NCBI GenBank assembly: GCA_028872915.1
Contig: JAGWNY010000002.1
Coordinates: 1 to 64,000 of the forward strand
Origin: Verrucomicrobiota bacterium
Lineage (GTDB): Bacteria > Verrucomicrobiota > Verrucomicrobiia > Limisphaerales > UBA11358
Reading direction: 5' to 3'
Length of the DNA stretch: 64,000 bases
The notes beneath the pieces were generated by a model. It saw only the letters and a program-made list of their open reading frames with translations, was not told where the DNA came from and made no database searches. The translations under genes and the position numbers were made by a program. Positions 15,940 to 24,132 of the stretch are shown here, piece after piece; position 1 is the stretch's first letter; every line of letters begins with the position of its first letter.

Positions 15940-17055
15940 TCAGGCGGGAGATGATTGGTGCGCCGGCGTTGGCTGGTCTCCGCGCTCCGGGTTGGTGGGG
16001 AGGGGTAATTCATGGGAAGATTGGTCCATGAAACCATGCCGGTCCCAGGCGGGGTCCAGGCCCAGGTCGCGAAGCATTTGCAGGTCCTTCTCAACCGGCT
16101 GATTGAGCGTGGTCAAATAGTTACCCACCATCAACGCGCTGGCGCCGGCCATGAAAATCATGCTCTGGGCGTCGCGCAAGTTGACCGTCCTGCCGCCGGC
16201 AATCATGATTTCCTGCCGCGGGAGAATGAATCGGAAGCAGGCAATGGTCTTCAAGATTTCCAGCACCGGCAGCGGCGCATGGCGTTCAAAGGGCGTTCCG
16301 GGAATGGGATTGAGAATATTGATGGGCACCACGTTCGCGCCGATGGCCCGCAGTTCAAACGCCAAATCGCACCGGTCCTGGCGCGTCTCGCCCATGCCAA
16401 TGATGCCGCCCGAACAAATGCTGATGCCGGCTTTTTTCAAGTAGCCGATGGTTTCCAGACGGTCGTCAAACGAGTGTGTGGTGCAGTGCTGTGGAAAAAA
16501 ACGGCGCGAACTTTCGAGATTATGGCCGTAACATTCCAAGCCCGCCTCCTTCAAGCGGTCGGCCACCTTTTGCGATTTGATCATGCCCAGGGAAGCGTCG
16601 GGCCGGGTCTTGCCCGCCGCTTTGATTTCGCGGATACGCTCGCATACTTCATCGAGCATCGGCCCTTCGCCGAGGCCGCGCCACGCCGCCACCAGGCCGA
16701 CCGCCGTCACGCCGTTGCGGCCAGCTTCATCGCCGGCCGCGGCGACCGGTTCAGGGTCCACAAAACCGTATCGGGGCGAACCGGTTTGATAAAAGGAAGA
16801 TTGCGCGCAAAACCGGCAATTTTCAGAACAGGCTCCCGCCTTGGCGTTGACAATCGAGCAAAGGTGAATCTTATTGCCCTTGAACCGTTCCCGAATCCGG
16901 TTTGCGCAGGACAATAAATCGCGGATGTCACCGGAATCTTCGAGATCAAAGAGAAACATGGCTTCATCGCGCGAGACGGCCCCGCCGCCCAGGACGCGAT
17001 TGGCCAAATCCTGGATGCGCGCCTGACCGGTCGCGTCAACCTGTGCTGCTGTCAT
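15940..17055 (-). CDS. bioB: Biotin synthase
   Basis: 371 aa from the ATG at 17055. The longer frame upstream overlaps the promoter. It is a radical-SAM enzyme that inserts sulfur into dethiobiotin. The SAM-cluster motif CSENCRFC gives C76, C80 and C83. Other BioB blocks are IHLCSIVNAKAGAC, GVTAVGLVAAWRG, CYGHNLESSRRFFP, CSGGIIGMGETRQDR, ILNPIPGTPF and the RQEIMIAGGR segment with the auxiliary-cluster Arg. A ~40-residue tail rich in Pro, Ser and His follows the family's usual end. No other biotin gene is adjacent. Confidence 0.95.
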   Translation of the reverse strand: MTAAQVDATGQARIQDLANRVLGGGAVSRDEAMFLFDLEDSGDIRDLLSCANRIRERFKGNKIHLCSIVNAKAGACSENCRFCAQSSFYQTGSPRYGFVDPEPVAAAGDEAGRNGVTAVGLVAAWRGLGEGPMLDEVCERIREIKAAGKTRPDASLGMIKSQKVADRLKEAGLECYGHNLESSRRFFPQHCTTHSFDDRLETIGYLKKAGISICSGGIIGMGETRQDRCDLAFELRAIGANVVPINILNPIPGTPFERHAPLPVLEILKTIACFRFILPRQEIMIAGGRTVNLRDAQSMIFMAGASALMVGNYLTTLNQPVEKDLQMLRDLGLDPAWDRHGFMDQSSHELPLPTNPERGDQPTPAHQSSPA

Positions 17056-17062
17056 GGTTGAC

Positions 17063-17091
17063 AGCGTATGCCCGGCCGCATTTTTGCGCAA
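17063..17091 (-). promoter_or_regulatory. Promoter of bioB (leaderless)
   Basis: On the minus strand, TTGCGC (17086-17091), a 17 nt spacer and TACGCT (17063-17068) end 7 nt before the ATG at 17055. There is no room for a Shine-Dalgarno. Confidence 0.5.
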
Positions 17092-17222
17092 GCCCCGCGG
17101 GGGGCCGCGAGGCTCGACACTCACGCGCCAGGCGAATGAAACATCCATTGTTTGTCAAGCATGCAATCCCTGAAAACTTTGCGTTCCTTGCGCGAGGCCG
17201 CCATTTTTCTGAATGCTGCGAA

Positions 17223-18074
17223 TCAATGCCGCGGAGGAACTTTGGATGGAATGGTTTGGACGAGATACCGCGCCAGGGTGTTGATCTGGAGATCATTGAG
17301 CGGACCGCCATCCGCGCCGGCAAAGGCCGGCATGAGCGTGCCGGGCTTGCCCTGGGAAATCCACATTCTCCAAAAATCAAAATTTGAAGCCACTTTGAGG
17401 TCGTGCAGGCTGGGAACCATTGTGGCCCGGTCCGGGCCTTCATGGCAGATTGCGCAGTCGGCATCGTAAAGCGCCTCGCCGTACTTGCCTTCGCCTCGTT
17501 GGACGTGACACGTTACACAATTGCCTTTGAAAACGGCCTGCCGGTCGGCCTTCGCCATTTGATCGAAACGGGCCCGGTCGGCGGCGTTCATTTTGGGCAG
17601 CGGCGCGGGATTGATGGTGATGCGCATCCACAATACTTTTTGCCCCTTGTCGGTGGAAACGGTCAACGATTTGAAGAGAGTTCCGAATTTCGCGGCGACA
17701 TTGACTGTAACCGGAATTTTTCCAGCGCCGCCGGCGGGAATTGTCCAGGGCAAGGGCGGCAACTGCGCGGTCGTGCAACCGCAGGAGGGCTGGACATCCA
17801 GGATGCTCACGCGGTCGCTGGAGACGTTGGTGAAGGTGAATAGAAAATGGGCGGCGGGAACATTGTCAAAAATGTTGGTGGTTTCCGTGAGCGTATTCCA
17901 GACGAGGGTGTTGCCTTGCATTGGGGCCTTTGCCTGGGACGTGTTGGGCACATAAATGGGGCGGGATCCGACGGGGGCAGCAGCCTGGGCCGAAACAGCC
18001 GTCACAGCCAGCAGACTCGAAAGGAGCCAAGCAACCTGCAAACGATCCAAAAGAAAAAACCGAGCGGATTTCAT
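17223..18074 (-). CDS. Secreted DUF1573 protein fused to a two-haem cytochrome c domain
   Basis: 283 aa. A signal peptide (WLLSSLLAVTAVSAQAAA) precedes a DUF1573 beta-sandwich of ~110 residues with its hallmark cysteines (VQPSCGCTTAQLPP). A linker then leads to a cytochrome-c-like region with two CXXCH motifs, CVTCH and CAICH, and a C-terminal distal-Met-type helix (GTLMPAFAG). It is likely a periplasmic electron carrier or copper/haem-associated protein, since DUF1573 domains often occur with respiratory proteins. The exact role is unknown. It lies alone between leuA and bioB on the same strand. Confidence 0.82.
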   Translation of the reverse strand: MKSARFFLLDRLQVAWLLSSLLAVTAVSAQAAAPVGSRPIYVPNTSQAKAPMQGNTLVWNTLTETTNIFDNVPAAHFLFTFTNVSSDRVSILDVQPSCGCTTAQLPPLPWTIPAGGAGKIPVTVNVAAKFGTLFKSLTVSTDKGQKVLWMRITINPAPLPKMNAADRARFDQMAKADRQAVFKGNCVTCHVQRGEGKYGEALYDADCAICHEGPDRATMVPSLHDLKVASNFDFWRMWISQGKPGTLMPAFAGADGGPLNDLQINTLARYLVQTIPSKVPPRH

Positions 18075-18137
18075 AGCAATGAGCAGGAGATTAAGGCGCC
18101 CGGCAAATTTTAGCCAGCCGAAATGCGGGTTTTTTGA

Positions 18138-19811
18138 TTACAACCGGTTCAAGGCGCTGATCACGGCGCGAACCGAAGCCAGTTCAATATTTGTATCCAC
18201 GGCCGCGCCCCAGCGTTCGTTGCCGCTGGCAGCCTTGATCTTAATGTAGGCAATGGCGGCCGCTTCTTCGCCCGAACCCAGGGCATGTTCACTGTAAGAG
18301 GCGATTTCAAAGCGTGGCGCACCGATCGCGCTGAACCCATGCACGAGCGCGGCGAGCGGGCCGTTGCCCTGGCCAACCAGTTCGACCGGCCGGCCATCGC
18401 GCGACAATCCGGCGCGGCATTTCACAATGCCGTCCTTGCTTTCGGCCTGAAAGCGGAGCAGTTGCCAGGGAGCCGTCCGTTCCACGTATTCACGCCAAAA
18501 CATTGCCTTCAATTCCGCGCCGGTGACCTCGCGGCCCAGCCGATCTACTTCGTCGTTGGCGATGGGGCCGAATTCACGCTGCATGTCCTTGGGCAATTCA
18601 ATGCCAAATTCGCTTTCCAGCAAATAAGCCACGCCACCCTTGCCCGACTGCGAATTGACCCGGATCACCTCGCGATATTCGCGGCCGATGTCGGTGGGAT
18701 CAATGGTGAGGTAAGGCACGTCCCAGAATGCGCCGTTGGATTGCGCGGGAATTTTTTCCTTCCATTCGTTCAATCCCTTGCGGATGGCATCCTGGTGCGA
18801 ACCGCTGAAAGCGGTGAACACCAATTCGCCCGCGTACGGCTGGCGGGGCGGAATCGTCATGCCCGTGCAACGCTCATAAACCTCGATGATGGAATTGAGG
18901 TCCGCGAAATTCAGTCCGGGGTCAATGCCGTGCATGTATAGATTGAGCGCCACGGCGACAATGTCCAGATTGCCGGTGCGTTCGCCATTGCCAAACAACG
19001 TGCCCTCCACGCGGTCGGCCCCGGCCAGCAAGCCCAGTTCCGTCGCCGCCACGCCCGTGCAACGGTCGTTGTGGGTGTGCAGGCTGATGATCACCGAATC
19101 GCGGTTCTTGATGTTCCGGCACATCCATTCGATCTGGTCGGCATAAACGTTCGGCATCGCCACTTCCACCGTGTCGGGGAGATTCAAAATCATCGGGTTC
19201 CGCGGCGTCGGACGCCACACGTCCATGACGGCCTCCGAAATTTCCTTTGCAAATTCCACTTCCGTCGCCGAAAAACTTTCGGGCGAGTACTGGAGCATCA
19301 CCTCGGCGCCCTTGAGCCGGGGCAAACGGTCGCGGATCCATTGCGCGCCATGCACGGCAACCTCAATGATTTCCTTTTTCGATTTCCCAAAAACGACGCG
19401 CCGCTGCGCCGGCGAAGTGGAATTGTAAAGGTGAATGATCACTCTCCTGGCGCCGATGAGCGACTGAAACGTGCGTTCGATCAAATCCTCCCGCGCCTGG
19501 ACGAGCACCTGGAGCCGGACGTCGTCCGGCACGCGCTTTTCCTCGATAAGCCGGCGGTTGAACGTAAATTCCGTATTGGATGCCGAAGGAAAACCCACCT
19601 CGATTTCCTTGAACCCGATTTGCGCCAATGTCTGAAACAACTCCAGTTTTTGGGAGACGTTCATGGGCACCGGAAGCGCCTGGTTGCCGTCACGCAGGTC
19701 CACGCTGCACCAAATCGGCGCGCGGGTGAGAACGCGGCCGGGCCATTGCCGGTCCGGCAGGTGTACGGGTGGAAATGGACGATATTTTTTGGACGGTTCT
19801 TTGAGCGTCAT
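18138..19811 (-). CDS. leuA: 2-isopropylmalate synthase, type 2 (yeast/actinobacterial-like)
   Basis: 557 aa, the first committed enzyme of leucine synthesis (acetyl-CoA plus 2-oxoisovalerate). The long N-terminus with YRPFPPVHLPDRQWP is typical of the type 2 form. The metal/catalytic motif is DLRDGNQAL (38-46), and HTHNDRCTG (near residue 246) supplies metal-binding His. The C-terminal ~130 residues form the leucine-binding regulatory domain (VELVGQGNGPLAALVHG). Expression is predicted to be controlled by the attenuator at 19849-20004. No other leu gene is adjacent. Confidence 0.93.
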   Translation of the reverse strand: MTLKEPSKKYRPFPPVHLPDRQWPGRVLTRAPIWCSVDLRDGNQALPVPMNVSQKLELFQTLAQIGFKEIEVGFPSASNTEFTFNRRLIEEKRVPDDVRLQVLVQAREDLIERTFQSLIGARRVIIHLYNSTSPAQRRVVFGKSKKEIIEVAVHGAQWIRDRLPRLKGAEVMLQYSPESFSATEVEFAKEISEAVMDVWRPTPRNPMILNLPDTVEVAMPNVYADQIEWMCRNIKNRDSVIISLHTHNDRCTGVAATELGLLAGADRVEGTLFGNGERTGNLDIVAVALNLYMHGIDPGLNFADLNSIIEVYERCTGMTIPPRQPYAGELVFTAFSGSHQDAIRKGLNEWKEKIPAQSNGAFWDVPYLTIDPTDIGREYREVIRVNSQSGKGGVAYLLESEFGIELPKDMQREFGPIANDEVDRLGREVTGAELKAMFWREYVERTAPWQLLRFQAESKDGIVKCRAGLSRDGRPVELVGQGNGPLAALVHGFSAIGAPRFEIASYSEHALGSGEEAAAIAYIKIKAASGNERWGAAVDTNIELASVRAVISALNRL

Positions 19812-19848
19812 AGGATTGGTCGCGTTTGGGCTGTATCAATAAACACAA

Positions 19849-19878
19849 AACCCCACCGCCGTTTTTGGCGATGGGGTT
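19849..19878 (-). terminator. Attenuator terminator of the leuA leader
   Basis: On the minus strand, AACCCCATCGCC, a six-base loop AAAAAC and GGCGGTGGGGTT form a 12 bp stem with one wobble-type mismatch. The run TTTTGTGTTT follows directly. It lies between the leader peptide and the leuA ATG, 37 nt upstream of the latter. Its 5' arm can alternatively pair with 19902-19913 (GGCGGTAGGGTT; 11 of 12 positions including one G-U), which would be the antiterminator. Confidence 0.85.
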
Positions 19879-19897
19879 GAAATTGGTTAAAACGCAA

Positions 19898-19969
19898 TCA
19901 GAACCCTACCGCCGCGCGGCACAGCAGCAGCGCTTCCAACAGCAGGGCCGGATTCACATTGCAATTCAC
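19898..19969 (-). CDS. leuL: leuA leader peptide (attenuator)
   Basis: A 23-codon open frame starts with GTG at 19969 (alternative GTG at 19957, 19 codons) and ends TGA at 19898-19900. After Asn-Pro-Ala it encodes Leu-Leu-Leu-Glu-Ala-Leu-Leu-Leu, six Leu codons among eight, then a short tail. The codons before the stop (19902-19913) form the antiterminator arm. A ribosome reaching the stop would cover that arm and allow termination, while one stalled at Leu codons would leave it free. The start coincides with the predicted +1, so the peptide may be translated from a leaderless mRNA. Confidence 0.85.
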   Translation of the reverse strand: MNCNVNPALLLEALLLCRAAVGF

Positions 19970-19975
19970 AGGGGC

Positions 19976-20004
19976 AATCTAGCCGCCGGTCCGGGCCGCG
20001 TCAA
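19976..20004 (-). promoter_or_regulatory. Promoter of the leu leader/leuA transcript
   Basis: On the minus strand, TTGACG (19999-20004), a 17 nt spacer and TAGATT (19976-19981) end 6 nt before the leader GTG at 19969. It is close to the sigma-70 consensus. Confidence 0.75.
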
Positions 20005-20098
20005 ACGATTTTTGCGCGTTTTTCGTCGAGCTGGCGGCTGGCGATGGCTTGTCTTCAGCCCAAGAGCGCCCGGTGGCGTGCCAGGCACTCATTCCTGT

Positions 20099-20127
20099 TT
20101 GCATCTTAAACCAAAATCGCGAATGAT
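20099..20127 (+). promoter_or_regulatory. Candidate promoter of yajQ (leaderless)
   Basis: TTGCAT (20099-20104), a 17 nt spacer and AATGAT (20122-20127) end exactly 6 nt before the GTG at 20134. Confidence 0.45.
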
Positions 20128-20133
20128 GGCCCC

Positions 20134-20619
20134 GTGCCTTCGTTCGACATCGTTTCAAAAGTCAATCCGATGGAAATCGAAAACGCCGTCAATCAGGCCC
20201 GCAAGGAGCTTGCCAGCCGCTTCGATTTCAAGGGCAGCCGCGCCGAAATCGCCTTGGAAAAAAATGAGATCCGGCTCACCGCCGAGGATGCTTTCAAGGT
20301 GCGCACGCTCAATGAAATGGTGATTGGGCGTCTGGCCAAACGCGGCATCAGCCTCAAAAACGTTGAACAATGCGAGCCGGACGTTTCGCCCCTGGGCCAC
20401 GCGCGGCAGCTTCTCAAAATCAAGCAAGGCATTGAAAGCAATGTTGCCAAACAAATTTCCGGTTTCATCCGCGACGGCAAATTCAAGGTCACCGCGCAGA
20501 TTCAGGGGGACGAAGTGCGGGTGAGCGGCAAGAGCCGCGACGAATTGCAAAATGTCATTGCCGCCGTCCGGGCCGCCGAATTTCCCGTGGCAGTGCAATT
20601 CATCAACTTCCGGGACTGA
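20134..20619 (+). CDS. yajQ: YajQ-family nucleotide-binding protein
   Basis: 161 aa, the standard YajQ length, starting GTG (PSFDIVSKV is the family's usual N-terminus). It has two ferredoxin-like domains with the conserved segments ARKELASRFDFKGSRAEI, KNEIRLTAEDAFK, AKQISGFIRDGKFKVTAQIQ and the terminal VQFINFRD. Family members bind cyclic di-GMP or other nucleotides and act as regulators. The target here is unknown. It is convergent with pyrG. A small hairpin (CGGAC-GCAA-GTCCG, 20662-20675) lies between the two stops. Confidence 0.93.
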   Translation: MPSFDIVSKVNPMEIENAVNQARKELASRFDFKGSRAEIALEKNEIRLTAEDAFKVRTLNEMVIGRLAKRGISLKNVEQCEPDVSPLGHARQLLKIKQGIESNVAKQISGFIRDGKFKVTAQIQGDEVRVSGKSRDELQNVIAAVRAAEFPVAVQFINFRD

Positions 20620-20700
20620 CCCGGAGAAATTATCGCCAGCCGGCCGCTTAAAAAGCAGGAACGGACGCAAGTCCGCTCTGACTTTGACGAATTTTCCGGG

Positions 20701-22314
20701 CTAGACCGCCCGCCCATGCGTGTTCTGGTGCGCTGCCGCGATGAAGCCGCGGAACAACGGGTGCGGCTGGTGCGGCTTGCTTAAGAATTCGGGATGAAAC
20801 TGGCTCGCAACGAAGAATGGATGGTCCTTCAGCTCAATGACTTCCACCAGCTTCCCATCGGGCGAGAGGCCGCTGAAAACGAAACCCGCCTTCTCGAACC
20901 GTTCGCGGTAGGCATTGTTAAATTCGTAGCGATGGCGGTGCCGTTCGTTGATGACGAAAGAGCCATACAGTTCGGCGGCCTTGGTCCCCAAGGCCAGTTG
21001 ACAGGATTGGGCGCCCAGCCGCATCGTGCCACCCTTCTTTGTCACGCGCTTTTGTTCGTCCAGCATCGCGATGACCGGATGCGGCGTATTCAGGTCAAAT
21101 TCCGTGGAATGAGCCTTGTTCAGTCTCAACACATTTCGGGCAAATTCAATCGTCGCGATTTGCATGCCCAGGCAGAGTCCGAGATACGGCACCTTGTTTT
21201 CGCGCGCATATTGGGCGGCGAGGATTTTGCCTTCCACGCCGCGCTCGCCAAAACCGCCCGGCACCAGGATGCCGCCAAAGCCGCTTAATTTGGCGGCGGC
21301 GCCGTCCTTCTCAATTTCCTCGGAATCCACGCGCACGATTTCCACCCCGGAATCGTTGGCAATGCCGCCGTGGATGATCGCTTCGTAAACCGACTTGTAG
21401 GCGTCCTGAAGGCCTATGTATTTGCCCACCACCGCCACCCGCACACGGTGTTGCGGCGCGACCAGTTTGCGAAGGATTTCCTGCCAATGCGCCATGTTCG
21501 CCACCGGCGTGTGCAGGCCCAGGAGCCGGCAGACCAGGTCATCCACGCGCTCGCGCTGCAGCATCAGCGGAACTTCGTAAATGGAATGGTCCACGTCCTT
21601 TTCCTCAATCACCGCCTCCACCGGCACATTGCAAAACAGCGAGATTTTCTGCCGTAATTCCTTGTCCAATGGCCGCTCGCAACGGCAAACCAGCACGTGT
21701 GGCGCAATACCGATTTCACGCAATTTGGCAACCGACTGTTGCGTCGGTTTTGTTTTCAATTCGCCCGCCGCCCGAATAAACGGCACATACGTCACGTGCA
21801 GAAAAATCGCGTTTGTGTAACCCACGTCCAACGCAAGCTCGCGAATCGCTTCCAGAAACGGAAGGCCCTCAATGTCCCCGGTCGTTCCTCCAATCTCGGT
21901 GATCACCACGTCCGCCTTGGTCTTTTCGGCCAGCAGGTGGATGCGATTTTTGATTTCATCCGTCACGTGCGGAATCACCTGCACCGTCTTGCCCAGGTAT
22001 TTGCCCTCGCGTTCATTGTTCAGCACCGTCTGATACACCTGGCCGCTCGTGAGGTTGTTCATGCGCGTGAGCTTGACGTTGGTAAACCGCTCGTAATGCC
22101 CCAGGTCAAGGTCGGTTTCCGCCCCGTCGTCCAGCACGTACACTTCGCCATGCTGGTAAGGATTCATCGTGCCCGGATCCACGTTCAGATAAGGATCGAA
22201 TTTTTGCAGCGCCACTTTCAGACCGCGATTCTCAAGCAACGTGCCCAGCGCCGCCGCCGTCAGTCCCTTGCCCAGCGAACTGACCACCCCGCCCGTGACA
22301 AATATGAATTTCAT
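20701..22314 (-). CDS. pyrG: CTP synthase
   Basis: 537 aa, normal length. The N-terminal synthetase domain opens [16 protein letters not shown] with the P-loop-like block, followed by [21 protein letters not shown]. The C-terminal glutaminase has the [10 protein letters not shown] nucleophile Cys and the terminal HPEF. It aminates UTP to CTP. Its ATG overlaps the kdsB stop by 4 nt, so CTP production is coupled to the enzyme that uses CTP to activate Kdo. Confidence 0.97.
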   Translation of the reverse strand: MKFIFVTGGVVSSLGKGLTAAALGTLLENRGLKVALQKFDPYLNVDPGTMNPYQHGEVYVLDDGAETDLDLGHYERFTNVKLTRMNNLTSGQVYQTVLNNEREGKYLGKTVQVIPHVTDEIKNRIHLLAEKTKADVVITEIGGTTGDIEGLPFLEAIRELALDVGYTNAIFLHVTYVPFIRAAGELKTKPTQQSVAKLREIGIAPHVLVCRCERPLDKELRQKISLFCNVPVEAVIEEKDVDHSIYEVPLMLQRERVDDLVCRLLGLHTPVANMAHWQEILRKLVAPQHRVRVAVVGKYIGLQDAYKSVYEAIIHGGIANDSGVEIVRVDSEEIEKDGAAAKLSGFGGILVPGGFGERGVEGKILAAQYARENKVPYLGLCLGMQIATIEFARNVLRLNKAHSTEFDLNTPHPVIAMLDEQKRVTKKGGTMRLGAQSCQLALGTKAAELYGSFVINERHRHRYEFNNAYRERFEKAGFVFSGLSPDGKLVEVIELKDHPFFVASQFHPEFLSKPHQPHPLFRGFIAAAHQNTHGRAV

Positions 22315-23075
22315 TTAAAGGTTTCCTTGACAGCTTGTTCAACAACGGATTCGCCTAAAATCTTTTCCATTTTAGCCGCGTCTTCCGGCGTATCCACGCC
22401 CACGCCGGCATACTCCACCTGAACCACCGCCATCGGGATCCCATTTTCCAGAACCCGCAACTGTTCGAGTTTTTCGGCTTTTTCCAAGGCCGAAACGGGA
22501 CATTGCACCAATCGCAGCAGCGTTTCGCGCCGGTAACCGTAAATCCCGATGTGCTTCAAATAAGGAAACGCCCGCCACGGCTCGCCCTCGCCCCCGTCCC
22601 GCAAGTGCGGAATCGCCAGCCGGGAGAAATAAAGCGCGCGCCCGGCGGCGCTGACAACCACTTTCACCACGTTCGAATTCCTGAGTTCGGCGGTATCCAA
22701 AATCCGGGCCGCCGCCGTCGCCGTTTCGCAGCCGGCCAGTGCCCCTGCAACGGCGTCAATTACCGCCGGCGGTATGGCCGGTTCGTCCCCCTGGATGTTG
22801 ATGATGGCGTCGCACGAAATTTTTGCGGCCACTTCAGCCGCGCGGTCCGTGCCGCTGGCGTGTCTGGCAGAAGTCATTTCCACCCGGCAAAACCGCCGGG
22901 CCGCCTCAACGATCCGTTGATCATCTGTCGCAACGATGACTTCGGAAAGGGATTTGGCGCCCCGGCACTGTTCAATGACCCGCTGGATGAGAGGTTTGCC
23001 GGCGATGAGGGCAAGCGGTTTGCCGGGGAACCGGCTGGAGGCGTAGCGGGCAGGAATGATGCCGATAACTCTCAC
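22311..23075 (-). CDS. kdsB: 3-deoxy-manno-octulosonate cytidylyltransferase (CMP-Kdo synthetase)
   Basis: 254 aa, starting GTG at 23075 with a GGAGG Shine-Dalgarno 3 nt upstream. It transfers CMP from CTP to Kdo for lipopolysaccharide core assembly. The motifs are [36 protein letters not shown] and [12 protein letters not shown]. Its presence indicates a Kdo-type LPS and hence a true outer membrane. It is upstream of and translationally coupled to pyrG. Confidence 0.95.
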   Translation of the reverse strand: MRVIGIIPARYASSRFPGKPLALIAGKPLIQRVIEQCRGAKSLSEVIVATDDQRIVEAARRFCRVEMTSARHASGTDRAAEVAAKISCDAIINIQGDEPAIPPAVIDAVAGALAGCETATAAARILDTAELRNSNVVKVVVSAAGRALYFSRLAIPHLRDGGEGEPWRAFPYLKHIGIYGYRRETLLRLVQCPVSALEKAEKLEQLRVLENGIPMAVVQVEYAGVGVDTPEDAAKMEKILGESVVEQAVKETFK

Positions 23076-23173
23076 GAGCCTCCATTAAGCCACAGCCGGA
23101 TGCCCGGCGGCAAGCAATGAACAGCTGGGGATTTGCCCTTCGATCCGCCCAACCCGGACCAACCGCGCAATTC

Positions 23174-23575
23174 TTACCGCTTCGAATATTGAAACCGCTT
23201 CCGCGCTCCCGGCTGGCCGTATTTCTTGCGTTCTTTCATGCGCGGATCGCGGGTCAACAAACCTTCCGCCTTCAATTGCGGTCGCAGGTTGGCATCGAAT
23301 TGAAGCAGGGCGCGCGCAATGCCGTGGCGCATGGCGCCCGCCTGGCCGCTGGGGCCGCCGCCAGCCACGTTCACCCGCACGTCCAGCTTTTCCACGTTGC
23401 CCGTAAGCGTCAACGGCTGCAGCGCCGCCACGCGGTGGTTCTCCGCCGGAAAATAGGTTTCAAATGACCGGCCATTGATGGTGATCTTTCCATTGCCGGC
23501 GGCCAGCCGCACGCGGGCCATGGAGGTTTTGCGCCGGCCGGTTCCAAGAAATTCAATTTTGGTTTGTGCTGCCAT
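23174..23575 (-). CDS. rpsI: 30S ribosomal protein S9
   Basis: 133 aa. The family blocks are present: [14 protein letters not shown] near the start, [19 protein letters not shown] in the middle, and [19 protein letters not shown] with a terminal basic YSKR tail that reaches the ribosomal P-site. It follows rplM by 8 nt, the usual L13-S9 operon. Confidence 0.97.
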   Translation of the reverse strand: MAAQTKIEFLGTGRRKTSMARVRLAAGNGKITINGRSFETYFPAENHRVAALQPLTLTGNVEKLDVRVNVAGGGPSGQAGAMRHGIARALLQFDANLRPQLKAEGLLTRDPRMKERKKYGQPGARKRFQYSKR

Positions 23576-23583
23576 AAAAATGA

Positions 23584-24018
23584 TCAGGCCGCCGCTTTCA
23601 ACGGTTCAGGCTTTTGTGCCGAATGAGGATGTTTGGGACCTTTGAAGACCTTGAGTTTCGTGAATAGCACCCGCCCAAGTCGGTTTTTGGGAAGCATGCC
23701 TTTGACGGCATGTTCAATCAGCCGTTCCGGACGGCGGGCGCGGATTTGCCTGACGCTGGCGTATTTCTCGCCCCCCTTCCAGCCCGAATACGTCATATAT
23801 TCCTTGGCGATCTCTTTTTTGCCCGTCACGCGCACCTTTTCCGCGTTAATGACGATCACAAAATCGCCGGCATCAAGATGAGGCGTGTAAACCGGCTTGT
23901 CTTTGCCGCGCAAAATATCGGCAATTTGGGCGGCCAGCCGGCCCAGGACGGCGCCATCGGCGTCAATCACATGCCATTTGCGCTGATCCAGATTCACTTT
24001 TGGCAAATAGGTCTTCAT
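23584..24018 (-). CDS. rplM: 50S ribosomal protein L13
   Basis: 144 aa from the ATG at 24018 (MKTYLPK). The open frame upstream runs into the promoter and is not used. Signature segments are [49 protein letters not shown] and [17 protein letters not shown]. It is the first gene of the L13-S9 operon, with its promoter at 24045-24072. Confidence 0.97.
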   Translation of the reverse strand: MKTYLPKVNLDQRKWHVIDADGAVLGRLAAQIADILRGKDKPVYTPHLDAGDFVIVINAEKVRVTGKKEIAKEYMTYSGWKGGEKYASVRQIRARRPERLIEHAVKGMLPKNRLGRVLFTKLKVFKGPKHPHSAQKPEPLKAAA

Positions 24019-24044
24019 TTCAGTTCCGAACAAAAGGGACGCAG

Positions 24045-24072
24045 ATTGTATCAGGCAAACCACCGGAGTCAA
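24045..24072 (-). promoter_or_regulatory. Promoter of rplM-rpsI
   Basis: On the minus strand, TTGACT (24067-24072), a 16 nt spacer and TACAAT (24045-24050) give a strong sigma-70 match. The predicted +1 near 24038 leaves a short leader of ~20 nt. Confidence 0.75.
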
Positions 24073-24132
24073 CACGCCATTTTACAACAATTTAAAACTG
24101 GCTTGCCGTCCTCAATCCGATAAAACTTTCGC

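Noticed and set aside
20662-20675. Hairpin between yajQ and pyrG as a terminator
   Set aside because: Only a 5 bp stem with an imperfectly placed T-run on the minus strand. It is too weak to call.
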